The notes under the pieces are model-generated. The model did not search any database and was not told the origin of the DNA. It was given only the letters and a program-made list of their open reading frames with translations. Source: an uncultured Pelagibacteraceae bacterium (GTDB lineage: Bacteria; Pseudomonadota; Alphaproteobacteria; Pelagibacterales; Pelagibacteraceae). From it: a DNA stretch of 64,000 nucleotides. This document shows positions 44,928 to 54,488 of the stretch, piece after piece; positions within the stretch are counted from its first letter, which is position 1; every line of letters begins with the position of its first letter. Made by a program: the position numbers and the translations under genes. The DNA is taken from assembly GCA_902533445.1 (NCBI GenBank), contig CACALX010000002.1:62001-126000 (forward strand). The letters run 5' to 3'.

Positions 44928-46079
44928 TTATTTTTCCTTAATAGCAATTTTTTTATTGTACCAATTCATCAATATAGAAATTGATATACTCAAACTTAAG
45001 TAAGTAAGCATAGTAATAGAAACGATCTCAATAGCTTTTCCTGTTTGCATTAATGCAGTACCTGCAAATACTAAAACCAAATCTGGATATGCAATTGCAG
45101 CTGCTAATGATGAATTTTTTGTTAAGTTCAAATATTGATTGGTAGTTGGTGGTATAATAATTCTTAAAGCTTGAGGCATAACTACTAATTTTAAAACTTG
45201 ATTTGGGTTTAACCCAATTGATGCAGCAGCCTCTTTTTGTCCTTTTCCAACTCCTTGAATTCCAGCTCTTACACATTCTGCAATAAAAGTAGCTGTATAT
45301 AAGGCTAAAGATAAAGTTAATGCAATTAATTCTGGTGGTAAATTTAATCCACCTTCATATCTATAAGAAGTTACAGCTAGTTGTTTTAACTTAGGTATCT
45401 CAAATGAAAGGTTTACACCTCCGATTAAAAAACTTAACAAAGGAAATATTAAAATTAATCCTAGAGATATCCATAACACAGGTAACTGTTTACCTTGAGT
45501 TTCTTGAACTTTTTTTGCATGAACTCTGATAACTACAATTGCAATTATTGCTGCAACCGTTGAATAAAAGAAAACATTAAAATTTTCCCAAACAAAAGCT
45601 GGAACATATAGACCTTTAATAGTTAAAAAGAAAACACCAAACATTGCATCAGCATCTTGAGGTAAAGGTAATGCTCTTAAAGCCGCAAAATACCAAAAAA
45701 ATATTTGTAAAAGTAATGGAATATTTCTAAAAAATTCCACGTAGAAAGCAGCAAATTTATTAATTAAATAATTTGGTGAAAGTCTTGCAACACCGACAAT
45801 TATTCCAAGTATAGTTGCAATAATAATTCCAATTACAGAAACCAAAATAGTATTTAACAAACCAACAAGATAAGCTCTAAAATATGAGTGAGAACCATCA
45901 TATTCAATTAAAGAAAATTGAACATCAAATGAAGATTCTTGAGATAGAAAACCATATCCAAAATCAATACCTCTATTTTCCATATTGACTTGGGCGTTAT
46001 AACTAAAGAAACCAAAAACTAGAACTACTGCTAAAACTGTAATTAATTGAGGAACTATTTTTTGCAATTTGAGGTTCAT
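44928..46079 (-). CDS. aapQ: AapQ, amino-acid ABC transporter permease
   Basis: A 383-residue permease of the AapQ/YhdX type. An N-terminal membrane helix (residues 13-27) is followed by the permease core split by an extra segment. The signature loop ECVRAGIQGVGKGQKEAA lies near residue 275. It partners with AapM. It is preceded by a terminator-like hairpin after aapJ and abuts aapM. Confidence 0.93.
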   Translation of the reverse strand: MNLKLQKIVPQLITVLAVVLVFGFFSYNAQVNMENRGIDFGYGFLSQESSFDVQFSLIEYDGSHSYFRAYLVGLLNTILVSVIGIIIATILGIIVGVARLSPNYLINKFAAFYVEFFRNIPLLLQIFFWYFAALRALPLPQDADAMFGVFFLTIKGLYVPAFVWENFNVFFYSTVAAIIAIVVIRVHAKKVQETQGKQLPVLWISLGLILIFPLLSFLIGGVNLSFEIPKLKQLAVTSYRYEGGLNLPPELIALTLSLALYTATFIAECVRAGIQGVGKGQKEAAASIGLNPNQVLKLVVMPQALRIIIPPTTNQYLNLTKNSSLAAAIAYPDLVLVFAGTALMQTGKAIEIVSITMLTYLSLSISISILMNWYNKKIAIKEK

Positions 46080-46091
46080 TTAAGAGCTTAT

Positions 46092-46124
46092 AAAAAAAAG
46101 GGCTAGAAAAATCTAGCCCTTTTT
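46092..46124 (-). terminator. Intra-operon terminator/attenuator between aapJ and aapQ
   Basis: Perfect 8-bp stem GGGCTAGA (46100-46107) and TCTAGCCC (46112-46119) with an AAAA loop. Flanking runs of A and T give a U-tract on the minus strand. It lies after the aapJ stop and before the permeases, the third such case in the window. Confidence 0.85.
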
Positions 46125-46142
46125 AATTAGTTAAATATGCAA

Positions 46143-47183
46143 TTATCTTGCAGGTGGTACGTAAAGAATTCCACCTTTAGTCCATAATTCATTTGGACCT
46201 CTGTCTGGTAAAATACCAGTGTCAGCTATGTTTCTCTTGTAGCTTTCACCATAGTTACCAACTTGCTTGATAATTCTTAAGCTCCACTCATTGTCTAGAC
46301 CAAAAGCAGCACCTAATTCACCTTCAGCACCAACTAATCTTTTTACAGCTGGGTTATCTGAAGTTTTCATAGAATCTGCGTTGGCTGAAGTAATTCCATA
46401 CTCCTCAGCTTCGATCATAGCATTTAAAGACCATCTAACGATATCTTCCCATACTGAGTCACCTTGTCTAACAACTGGTCCTAAAGGCTCTTTAGAAACA
46501 GTTTCAGGTAATACAATGTGATCATCTGGGTTACTCATTTTAGTTCTTTGTGCAGCAAGACCAGATTTATCAGTAGTGTAAGTATCACATCTACCAGCAT
46601 CATAAGCAGCTACGACTTCGTCGGCTTTTTCAAAAGCTACTGGCTCATAAGAAATTCCTTTAGAGTTAAAGAAGTCTCTCATGTTTAACTCAGTTGTTGT
46701 ACCAATATTTGTACAAGCTGAGATACCATTTTTGAATTGGCTTGTTGAAGTAATACCAGAACTTTTTCTAACCATGAAACCTTGACCATCGTAGAAGTTT
46801 ACTCCAACGAAAGTTAGTCCGATATCAGCATCTCTAGAAAGAGTCCAAGTTGTGTTTCTTGATAAGATATCAATCTCACCAGAAGTTAAAGCCGTAAATC
46901 TTTCTTTAGCACTTAATGGTGTAAACTTAACTTTGTTTGCATCACCTAGTACTGCAGCAGCTACCGCTCTACATACATCAACATCAATACCAGTCCAATT
47001 TCCAGCTGCATCAGCATTAGAAAATCCTGGAAGACCCTGAGATACTCCACATCTTACAAACCCTTTCTTTTGGGTATTTTTAAGTGTTTTAGATTTTTTA
47101 GCAGCCATAGTTTCTGTTGTAAAAGTAAACAACACTGCAACCATTGCCACTAAAGAAGTTAATTGTTTTAAGTATTTAAACAT
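46143..47183 (-). CDS. aapJ: AapJ, periplasmic amino-acid-binding protein
   Basis: A 346-residue type 3 solute-binding protein with a signal peptide ending near residue 27 (TMAA). Family blocks are clear: FVRCGVSQGLPGFSN, GIDVDVCRAVAAAVLGD, LTSGEIDILSRNTTWTLSRD and the C-terminal QVGNYGESYKRNI. It delivers diverse L-amino acids to AapQMP. It has a strong Shine-Dalgarno sequence (AAAAGGAAG). A palindrome and a 9-bp hairpin lie in its 5' region. Confidence 0.95.
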   Translation of the reverse strand: MFKYLKQLTSLVAMVAVLFTFTTETMAAKKSKTLKNTQKKGFVRCGVSQGLPGFSNADAAGNWTGIDVDVCRAVAAAVLGDANKVKFTPLSAKERFTALTSGEIDILSRNTTWTLSRDADIGLTFVGVNFYDGQGFMVRKSSGITSTSQFKNGISACTNIGTTTELNMRDFFNSKGISYEPVAFEKADEVVAAYDAGRCDTYTTDKSGLAAQRTKMSNPDDHIVLPETVSKEPLGPVVRQGDSVWEDIVRWSLNAMIEAEEYGITSANADSMKTSDNPAVKRLVGAEGELGAAFGLDNEWSLRIIKQVGNYGESYKRNIADTGILPDRGPNELWTKGGILYVPPAR

Positions 47184-47221
47184 TATTCTTCCTTTTAGTT
47201 ATTTTTATTTGTTAACAAATA

Positions 47222-47242
47222 ATTCAAAACTTAGTTTTGAAT
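47222..47242 (-). other. Inverted repeat in the 5' region of aapJ
   Basis: ATTCAAAAC (47222-47230) and GTTTTGAAT (47234-47242) form a perfect 9-bp stem with a 3-base loop. It lies between tRNA-Arg and aapJ. Without a following U-run it is more likely an operator or leader structure, though it could end the tRNA transcript. Next to it, ATTTGTTAACAAAT (47207-47220) is a perfect palindrome. Confidence 0.35.
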
Positions 47243-47319
47243 ACGCAGGATTAAAACATTTTAAAAAAACTACTTCAAGAAGAAATTGTACATGAAAGAT
47301 ATGCTTAAAAGACAAGTAA

Positions 47320-47396
47320 TGGCGCGCCCTGGAGGATTCGAACCTCCGACCCTCGGTTTAGAAAACCGATGCTCTATCCAGCTGAGCTAAGGGCGC
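47320..47396 (-). tRNA. tRNA-Arg (TCT)
   Basis: Minus-strand acceptor arms GCGCCCT and AGGGCGC pair. The anticodon loop TTTCTAA gives TCT (Arg), and the T arm GGAGGTTCGAATCCTCC is perfect. CCA is encoded. Read by AGA codons, the dominant Arg codon expected in such an AT-rich genome. Confidence 0.96.
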
Positions 47397-47425
47397 ATTA
47401 TTTGAAATACATATATATTACAAAT

Positions 47426-48829
47426 TTAATATTTAAACAGAAATTTTTTAGCTATCAATAATAAAGATAACAATTCAATTCGGCCAATAATCATAAAGAA
47501 AATAAGAATATATTTAGTAATAAAATGTAAATTTTGGAAATCAAAATCAGTTATCCCGTAAGCAGAAGAATTGACTGTATTCATTAATGTTAATATTGCA
47601 AGTTTAAATGAATATTCAAAATTGATTTCACTCAAAGATAAAAAAATTGTTAATGAAAAAAGTGAAATTATAAAAATAACAATTGTAAGAAAATATTTAT
47701 TTATATCTTGAGTTACAAAATTAATTTTAGAAAATACTAGTTTGTTCATAAATACATTTTTTGGTCTGCTAAAAGAAAGTATTTGATTAAGAGAATATTT
47801 TGTTAATGAATATATTTTTAAAAATCTTAAACCAGAACTTGTTGAAATAAATGAACCTCCAATTATAACTAAAAGTATATACAAAAATTGAAGATTAGTT
47901 TGCTCAACATTCAATGAAATACCAATGTTAGAAATACTACTTACTAAAGATAAAAAACTGTTAGAAAAAGTGTTATCGTAACTAAAAAATATAAAAAAAA
48001 TTCCAACTGTTATTAGAAAGTATAAAAATAGGTGAATATCCTCGTGAAAAAAATTAATATTTTTTCTTAAAAATATTAAATTGTATACGAAAAAAATACT
48101 AAAGAAAGAAACTAGCATTAATAATGAAAAAATAATTATCTGTGAATTTTGGATAAGTATTGTTGATAGATCATTCACAGGTAAAAAACCACCTGATGAA
48201 ATAATGGTCATTGCTAAATTTAGCGAATTAAATAATCTGATACCAAATAAATTAAGAATAACAAAAATAACTAATGTTAAACTTGAATACAAAATAAATA
48301 TTTTAATTGTTTGTTTTAGAACTTCAGTTGTATTAAATGATAAAAAATTCGTAAGAGATTTTTTCAAATTTTCGTCATAAATTTCAATCAAAAATATTAT
48401 TGAAAATAAGAAGTACAAACCACCTATCCATTGAATTGATGATCTCCAAATTATTAAGCCTTGATCGATATGTTTTATATTTTCAAATATGGTAAAACCA
48501 GTAGAAGTAAAACCAGAAACTGCTTCAAACAAAGCATTTAAAAAAGTCAAGTTGTAAATACTAAAATAAAATGGAATGCACAATACTAACGGCATAATAA
48601 AATAACCTGAAAGTACAGTAAGGATTTTTTCAAATATTGTGGGTTTTTTTTCTGAGGTGTCAATTTTATAAAACAAAAAACTAATTAAACCTGAAATTAT
48701 TAAGCTAAAGTAATATGTATTTAAGTTTAAGTACAAGTTGAAATAATAAGAATAAATAATATTTAAAAATGAAAAAACTGAAATTAATAGAAAGAAAAAA
48801 CTTAAATATTTTACCCGAAGTATTGGCAT
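47426..48829 (-). CDS. trkH: TrkH-family potassium uptake protein
   Basis: A 467-residue membrane protein with about ten hydrophobic segments and the re-entrant pore loops of the Trk/Ktr/HKT superfamily. These appear as ALFEAVSGFTSTGFT, AMTIISSGGFLP, SNIGISLN and VNSSAYGITD. It conducts K+ with TrkA as cytoplasmic gate, and trkA lies directly upstream with a 4-base gap. Family assignment is good; selectivity filter glycines are mostly kept. Confidence 0.9.
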   Translation of the reverse strand: MPILRVKYLSFFFLLISVFSFLNIIYSYYFNLYLNLNTYYFSLIISGLISFLFYKIDTSEKKPTIFEKILTVLSGYFIMPLVLCIPFYFSIYNLTFLNALFEAVSGFTSTGFTIFENIKHIDQGLIIWRSSIQWIGGLYFLFSIIFLIEIYDENLKKSLTNFLSFNTTEVLKQTIKIFILYSSLTLVIFVILNLFGIRLFNSLNLAMTIISSGGFLPVNDLSTILIQNSQIIIFSLLMLVSFFSIFFVYNLIFLRKNINFFHEDIHLFLYFLITVGIFFIFFSYDNTFSNSFLSLVSSISNIGISLNVEQTNLQFLYILLVIIGGSFISTSSGLRFLKIYSLTKYSLNQILSFSRPKNVFMNKLVFSKINFVTQDINKYFLTIVIFIISLFSLTIFLSLSEINFEYSFKLAILTLMNTVNSSAYGITDFDFQNLHFITKYILIFFMIIGRIELLSLLLIAKKFLFKY

Positions 48830-48833
48830 TTAA

Positions 48834-50225
48834 TTAAATTGAGCTAATTCTAAAAATGTTTTCAACAACTAAGATTGAGTCTTTTTTGGCTAAAAAAACT
48901 ACTTTATCTTCTTTTTGAAATACAAAGTCTGATCTAGGGATAATTACTTTGTCGTCTCGAAGAATAGCACCAATTCTAATTTCTTCGGGAAGATTAGAAT
49001 TTTTTAATTCTTTGTTAATTAATTCAGATGTCTCAATTATCTCGGCCTCTATTACCTCATATTCACCGTTCATAATTGTATAAGCTGTTTCAATTGTTCC
49101 TTTATGTATATGTTTTAAAATACTCGAAACAGTATTCATTCTAGGGTCAATCAAATCATCAATTTTAAGTGAATTCTGTAATAAAGAATAGTTTGGTTTA
49201 TTAATTAAAGCCATTGTTCTTTTGTCATCAATTTCTTTTTCATCTTTCGCAAATTTTTCTACTAAAACACTTACCATTAAGTTATCTTCATCATCGTTTG
49301 TAAGAGCTAGAACCGTTTCTGCTTCCTCTAAATTTGCCTCAGCTAAAACTTCCTCATCTAAGGCGTCACCATTTATAACTATTGTGTTATTTAGTTCACT
49401 TGCAAGAAATTCAGCCCTTTCTTTATTTTTCTCGATAATTTTTACTCTTGCAGCATCTAAATTTTCTTCAATATTTTTAGCTAAATTAAAACCAATATTA
49501 CCTCCACCAACTATAAGAATTTTTTTAGAAACTTTTTCGGTGTGACCAAATGCTTCTAATGTTTCAGACATTTGGATTGAATTTATAATCACATAAATCT
49601 TATCATTAGTTCTTATTTCATCAGTTTTTTTTGGTATAAAAAACTTATCTTCTCTTATTACACCAATTACATTTGCTTTAAGATTAGGATATTTTTTTGT
49701 AAGATCGCTTAATTTAATATTTATTAAGCTACAATTTTCATTAATTAATATTTCAAGTAACCTAATTTTATTTTCTGCAAAAGGTACGCTATCTAAAGCA
49801 CCAGGAGCCTCAAGTTTTCTTTGAATTGATTTTGCAATTTCAATTTCTGGTGAAATAATTACGTCAATTGGTAAGTTTTCTTTATTATAAACTGTTGTAA
49901 ACTTAGGATTTAAATAATCTTGTGATCTTATTCTTGCAATTTTTTTTGGAATTTTAAATATCGAAAAAGCAATTTGACATATAACCATATTAATTTCATC
50001 ATTTCGAGTTACTGCTATAATCATATCCGCCTCTTGTGCATTTGCTTTTTCAAGTATTGAGGGATAACTTCCTTTTCCAACAATGGCTTTAACATCAAGT
50101 GCATCATCAATTTTTTGAATATCTTCGCTAGAAGGATCTATTACGGTAATGGAATGACCTTGGTCACTTAGCTGTTTAGCTATAGTGAAACCTACTCTAC
50201 CTGCGCCACAAATGATTATGTTCAT
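48834..50225 (-). CDS. trkA: TrkA, NAD-binding regulator of potassium uptake
   Basis: A 463-residue protein with two RCK modules, each a Rossmann NAD-binding domain (IICGAGRVGFTIAKQL at residue 3, ILIVGGGNIGFNLAKN near 236) followed by a TrkA-C domain. It gates TrkH in response to nucleotide binding. It lies between ntrX and trkH; ntrYX-trkA is a conserved alphaproteobacterial arrangement. Confidence 0.94.
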   Translation of the reverse strand: MNIIICGAGRVGFTIAKQLSDQGHSITVIDPSSEDIQKIDDALDVKAIVGKGSYPSILEKANAQEADMIIAVTRNDEINMVICQIAFSIFKIPKKIARIRSQDYLNPKFTTVYNKENLPIDVIISPEIEIAKSIQRKLEAPGALDSVPFAENKIRLLEILINENCSLINIKLSDLTKKYPNLKANVIGVIREDKFFIPKKTDEIRTNDKIYVIINSIQMSETLEAFGHTEKVSKKILIVGGGNIGFNLAKNIEENLDAARVKIIEKNKERAEFLASELNNTIVINGDALDEEVLAEANLEEAETVLALTNDDEDNLMVSVLVEKFAKDEKEIDDKRTMALINKPNYSLLQNSLKIDDLIDPRMNTVSSILKHIHKGTIETAYTIMNGEYEVIEAEIIETSELINKELKNSNLPEEIRIGAILRDDKVIIPRSDFVFQKEDKVVFLAKKDSILVVENIFRISSI

Positions 50226-51581
50226 TTAATTAAATTCTTTAATTCCTAAGCCTTTTAATTTTCGGTGTAAGGCACTTCTTTCCATTCCAACGAAATTAGC
50301 TGTTTTTGAAATATTCCCATTAAATTTTTTTAATTGAATAGTTAAATACTCCTTTTCAAATTTTTCTCTAGCCTCTTTTAATGGCACAGATAGGCTGTTT
50401 TCAGCCAATTGTTCATTGAAATTAATATTTTTTAAGGATTCTTTTATTATATTTGAAATTTTTTCCTTTGTGTCAGGTTGTAAAATTGCAATTCTTTCAA
50501 TTAAATTTCTCAATTCTCTAACATTACCGTGCCAATCATGATTTAAGATATAAGTATTGTCTTCGTCTATTTCTAATTCATTAATATTGTAATTTTCAGA
50601 TATTTTTTTTGAAAAATATTTAATCAAAAGTGGAATATCTGAAATACGTTGACTCAATGGTTCAACATTTATTTCAAAAACATTAAGTCTATGAAATAGA
50701 TCTTCTCTAAAATTTCCTATTTCAATTTCTTTCTTCAAATCCTTACTTGAAGAGCAAATTAATCTAACATTTACAGTGACATCATTTGAACCATTAACTC
50801 TTTTAAACTTTTGATCTGTTAAAACTCTCAAAATTTTTGACTGTATATCCAAAGGTATTTCGGAAACTTGGTCTATTAATAAAGTTCCTTTATTTGCTTT
50901 TTCTAAAGCGCCATAAGATATAGAGCCATTATCTTTTTCTTCTCCAAATAATTCCAATTCGTATTTATTAGAATCCAATAAAGCTCCATTTAAAACTATA
51001 AAAGGATTTTTGTTTCTTTTTGATAATTTATGAATTTTTCTTGCTATCAATTCTTTTCCAGATCCTGAAGGACCATTAATAAATACTCTACTTTCTGTAA
51101 TTGAAATTTTATTAATTTGATCGTTGATATTTAAAATATTTTTACTATTTCCAATTAATTCATATGATGAAAATAATTTTGTTTCATATTCTTTGTTTTG
51201 TTTTTTGAGATTGTAATTCTCAACTGCCCTTCTAACAAAATTTAATAACCTCTCTTGATCAAAGGGTTTTTCAATAAATTCAAAAGCACCTTCATGGAGG
51301 GATTTTACAGCCATTTCAATATTTGCATGACCTGAAATTATAATAACAGGAACATCTTTATCTTTTGATTTAATGTGTGACAATAACTCTATCCCATCAT
51401 TATCACCCTTATCTAATTTAACATCAAGTATTGCAACATCGGGAAGTTTTTTATCTATCTCGGATAGTGCTTGATTATAATTAGCAGCAAGTCTTGTTTT
51501 ATAACCAGCATCTAAAATTAACTCATTAATGATATTCCTTATATCAGTATTGTCGTCTACAATTAAAATTTCAGAACTCAT
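50226..51581 (-). CDS. ntrX: NtrX, response regulator with degenerate AAA+ domain
   Basis: A 451-residue NtrC-type regulator. Domains: receiver (residues 1-120, phospho-acceptor Asp53), AAA+ (140-370, Walker A GPSGSGKE at 170-177), and Fis-type DNA-binding helix-turn-helix (about 408-451). The GAFTGA loop that contacts sigma-54 is absent (residues 212-226), as in other NtrX proteins. The Walker B motif reads LLIDQ, with Gln238 where the catalytic Glu is expected. It probably acts without sigma-54 and may bind but not hydrolyse ATP. NtrY is directly upstream. Confidence 0.92.
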   Translation of the reverse strand: MSSEILIVDDNTDIRNIINELILDAGYKTRLAANYNQALSEIDKKLPDVAILDVKLDKGDNDGIELLSHIKSKDKDVPVIIISGHANIEMAVKSLHEGAFEFIEKPFDQERLLNFVRRAVENYNLKKQNKEYETKLFSSYELIGNSKNILNINDQINKISITESRVFINGPSGSGKELIARKIHKLSKRNKNPFIVLNGALLDSNKYELELFGEEKDNGSISYGALEKANKGTLLIDQVSEIPLDIQSKILRVLTDQKFKRVNGSNDVTVNVRLICSSSKDLKKEIEIGNFREDLFHRLNVFEINVEPLSQRISDIPLLIKYFSKKISENYNINELEIDEDNTYILNHDWHGNVRELRNLIERIAILQPDTKEKISNIIKESLKNINFNEQLAENSLSVPLKEAREKFEKEYLTIQLKKFNGNISKTANFVGMERSALHRKLKGLGIKEFN

Positions 51582-51582
51582 T

Positions 51583-53364
51583 CTATTTAATAAAATCTAT
51601 TTTAATTTTTGCACCATCATCTAAAGGAATAAATTCAATTTTTCCATTATGGTCATTTATAATTTTACTTACTATTGAAAGACCCAATCCTGTTCCATTT
51701 TTTTTAGTAGTAAAGTATGGATTTAAAATATCTTTAATATTTGCTGCAAATATTCCGAAACCAATACCATTATCTATTAAATTGATTATTATGTGGTTAT
51801 TTTCATCATTAACTTCAATGGTGATTTTTTTCTCTAAATTACTGTCATTTTCTGCTCTTTGTTGAATACTTTCGATAGAATTTTTGATTAAATTAAAGAA
51901 AACTCTTGAGAGTTGTTCTTTATCACTATTCAAAAAAACTTTTTTTGAATTGGTGTTAACAGAAATATTAATAGAATTATCTAGCTGATTTAATAATTTG
52001 ATATTTTCTTCAATAATTTGAATTAAATTATTTTCTTTTAAAATTGGTTTTGGCATACGCGCAAAATCTGAGAATTCATTAACTAAATTTCCTATTTGTT
52101 TAATTTGGTTATTTATTATCTTTAAATTCTCTTCAAAATTTTCTTTTTCGTTTTGATTAACTTGATTAGAATATTTTGTTTTCATTCTATCTATTGTTAA
52201 TTGAATTGGAGTTAAAGGATTTTTAATTTCATGCGCTAGTTTTCTTGCTAAATTACTCCATGCTTCATGTCTTTCATTAATAATTAATTTTTCTTGCTGA
52301 TTTCTAAGTCTATCTATCATTAAATTAAAATTTTTATTTAAAATTTCTAAATCTTTATCAGTTTTTACTTCTGGAACTTTTGTATCAAATTTTCCTTCAC
52401 CTATAGATACAGAAGCATTAATTAAATTATTAATAGATCTGAAAAATCTAGAAGAAAATCGTATAGCTATAGATATAGAAACAAATAATAGCACGCTAAC
52501 AACTATAACGTAAATAATTGCAAAAGATATTTTTATGCCAGTACTTTTTTCTTCTACAGTATAATAAAAGTTAATAGCCTCTTGAGATTCATTTAAATAC
52601 CTTGATATATTCTCATCCAAATATTTAACGACATACAAAAATCTATTATCAAAATTTTGCAATCTCATAATTGCTGCTGACATGTTTTCTGGAGCATTAA
52701 TTATTTTCAATGGTCTATCGTCATCAAGTACTAATGATAATGCTCTATCAACAGGAGGTGTGTATGGTTGATTATCTTTAAGAGATGTAAACAATAATTC
52801 TTTATCAACATTTATAATATGTATTTCATCAACACCTCTGATTAATTTCTGTGTATCTAAGAATCTTTTATATTCATTAGGGTTATCATTAAGAAAATTT
52901 TTACTTTTATTAGTATCAAAAGCAATTAGTACAATATCGGATTGAATTTTGTTTCTAATTTCTTCAACATAGTTTCTAGCAAGTTCATAAGAATTATTAA
53001 CAACCGTAGTAACCTTTTTGTCAAAATATTTTTCTAAAGCAAAAGAAAATAAAAATAACGAAAAAATAGAAATTAAAACTGAAGGTATTAAAGTGAATAG
53101 AGCAAAAACAGTGATGTATTTTTTATTAGATTTTAAACCATTTTTATCAACATCTGTTCTTATTGCCCTTCTAATTTCAAAAAAAATAAAAACAAAAAGT
53201 GCAGCTAGCAATAAAATATTTAGTATTAACAGATACTGTAAATTTTTGTCTGTTAGTTGAATAAAACCTTTATCAATAAAAGTTAAAAATGTTAAAAAAC
53301 CTATCAATAATGTAATAATAAATAATATTATCAAATAAATATTTTTCTTAATAAAATCTAACAT
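51583..53364 (-). CDS. ntrY: NtrY, membrane sensor histidine kinase
   Basis: A 593-residue kinase. Three hydrophobic segments lie near the N-terminus (about 10-30, 40-62, 85-112), followed by a periplasmic region to about 280 and another membrane helix (about 280-302). A HAMP domain and a HisKA domain with NLARKLAHEIKNPLTPIQ come next. The HATPase carries SRVFFNLIKNSIESIQ, LIDNGIGFG and GTGLGLSIV. There is no obvious PAS domain, so it is more compact than many NtrY proteins (about 750). It phosphorylates NtrX; the signal (nitrogen, redox or envelope state) is unsettled. Confidence 0.92.
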   Translation of the reverse strand: MLDFIKKNIYLIILFIITLLIGFLTFLTFIDKGFIQLTDKNLQYLLILNILLLAALFVFIFFEIRRAIRTDVDKNGLKSNKKYITVFALFTLIPSVLISIFSLFLFSFALEKYFDKKVTTVVNNSYELARNYVEEIRNKIQSDIVLIAFDTNKSKNFLNDNPNEYKRFLDTQKLIRGVDEIHIINVDKELLFTSLKDNQPYTPPVDRALSLVLDDDRPLKIINAPENMSAAIMRLQNFDNRFLYVVKYLDENISRYLNESQEAINFYYTVEEKSTGIKISFAIIYVIVVSVLLFVSISIAIRFSSRFFRSINNLINASVSIGEGKFDTKVPEVKTDKDLEILNKNFNLMIDRLRNQQEKLIINERHEAWSNLARKLAHEIKNPLTPIQLTIDRMKTKYSNQVNQNEKENFEENLKIINNQIKQIGNLVNEFSDFARMPKPILKENNLIQIIEENIKLLNQLDNSINISVNTNSKKVFLNSDKEQLSRVFFNLIKNSIESIQQRAENDSNLEKKITIEVNDENNHIIINLIDNGIGFGIFAANIKDILNPYFTTKKNGTGLGLSIVSKIINDHNGKIEFIPLDDGAKIKIDFIK

Positions 53365-53387
53365 TTAGGTATAAAATTTCTAATATT

Positions 53388-54488
53388 ATGAGTAATTATT
53401 TTATAATACTAGCTTCAGGACAAAGCAAAAGATTTAATTCAAAAAAACCAAAACAATACAACATTTATGAAGGTAAACCTTTATTCAAACACTCCCTTGA
53501 TAAGGCTTTAAAGTCAAAACTTTTCAAAAAAATAATAATTGTAGTTAACAAAAAAAAAGAAATTAAAGAAAAATTTCCAAAAAATGTTTCCATTATCATT
53601 GGTGGGAAAGAAAGATCTGACTCGTCTTTGATTGCTTTAAAATTTATCAAGAAATACAAACCTACCAATGTACTAATCCATGATGCAGCAAGACCAAATT
53701 TTACAATAAATCTATTAAAAAAATTAATAATATTACTAAAAAAATATAAAGCAGTAATACCCGCAATAAAATCTAAAGACTCAATCAAGTATAAAATTAA
53801 AAATCAAATATTCAATTTAAGCAGAGATAATTCTATTCTAACACAAACTCCTCAAGCTTTTAAATATCAAGATTTGTATAATTTATCAATTGAACAAAGA
53901 AAAGTGATTACAGATGAAGCAACTTTATTTATTGAAAAAAACTTAAGAGTCAAATTTATCAAAGGTGAAAATTTAAACACTAAAATTACTTTCAAAGAAG
54001 ATATTAAGGAAAAATTAACGTACTTTGGTATTGGATTTGATATCCATAGATTAATCAAAGGTAAAAAACTTTATTTAGGAGGTATTAAAATACCTTATCA
54101 CTCAGGATTAAAAGGACACTCTGATGGTGATGTAATTATTCATTCGATAATTGACTCTATATTAGGAGCAATGAGAAAAAAAGATATTGGAACCTTTTTT
54201 CCAGATAATAGTAACATGTTTAAAAATATCAGATCTCCAAGGATGCTAAAACCAATAATAAAGTTATTAAATTCAAATAATTTCTATATCAATAATTTAG
54301 ATATTAATCTGATATGTGAAAAACCAAAAATATCAAAATACAGAGATAAAATAATAAATTCTCTTTCAAATCTGTTAGATTTAAATAAAGATTTAATTAA
54401 TTTAAAAGGTAAAACTACTGAAAAACTTGGATTAATAGGAAAAGAAAAAGCAATTGCCTGTGAAGTAATTTGCTCGATATCAAAATGA
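53388..54488 (+). CDS. ispDF: IspDF, bifunctional isoprenoid enzyme (MEP pathway)
   Basis: A 366-residue fusion. IspD (residues 1-205; ASGQSKRFNSKKPKQY, HDAARPNF) makes CDP-methylerythritol. IspF (210-366; GIGFDIHRL, GGIKIPYHSGLKGHSDGDV with metal-binding Asp/His) forms the cyclic diphosphate. Fusion of these non-consecutive MEP steps is common in alphaproteobacteria. It is translationally coupled to pgpA. It starts 23 bases from the divergent ntrY gene. Confidence 0.96.
   Translation: MSNYFIILASGQSKRFNSKKPKQYNIYEGKPLFKHSLDKALKSKLFKKIIIVVNKKKEIKEKFPKNVSIIIGGKERSDSSLIALKFIKKYKPTNVLIHDAARPNFTINLLKKLIILLKKYKAVIPAIKSKDSIKYKIKNQIFNLSRDNSILTQTPQAFKYQDLYNLSIEQRKVITDEATLFIEKNLRVKFIKGENLNTKITFKEDIKEKLTYFGIGFDIHRLIKGKKLYLGGIKIPYHSGLKGHSDGDVIIHSIIDSILGAMRKKDIGTFFPDNSNMFKNIRSPRMLKPIIKLLNSNNFYINNLDINLICEKPKISKYRDKIINSLSNLLDLNKDLINLKGKTTEKLGLIGKEKAIACEVICSISK

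Noticed and set aside
49222-49545. Plus-strand open frame of 107 codons inside trkA
   Set aside because: Low-complexity Ser/Ala-rich shadow of a well-supported gene; no ribosome site or family signal. The same reasoning was applied to similar shadows in phnD, phnE2, ispDF, ilvD/valS, aapM, aapJ, eno and others.
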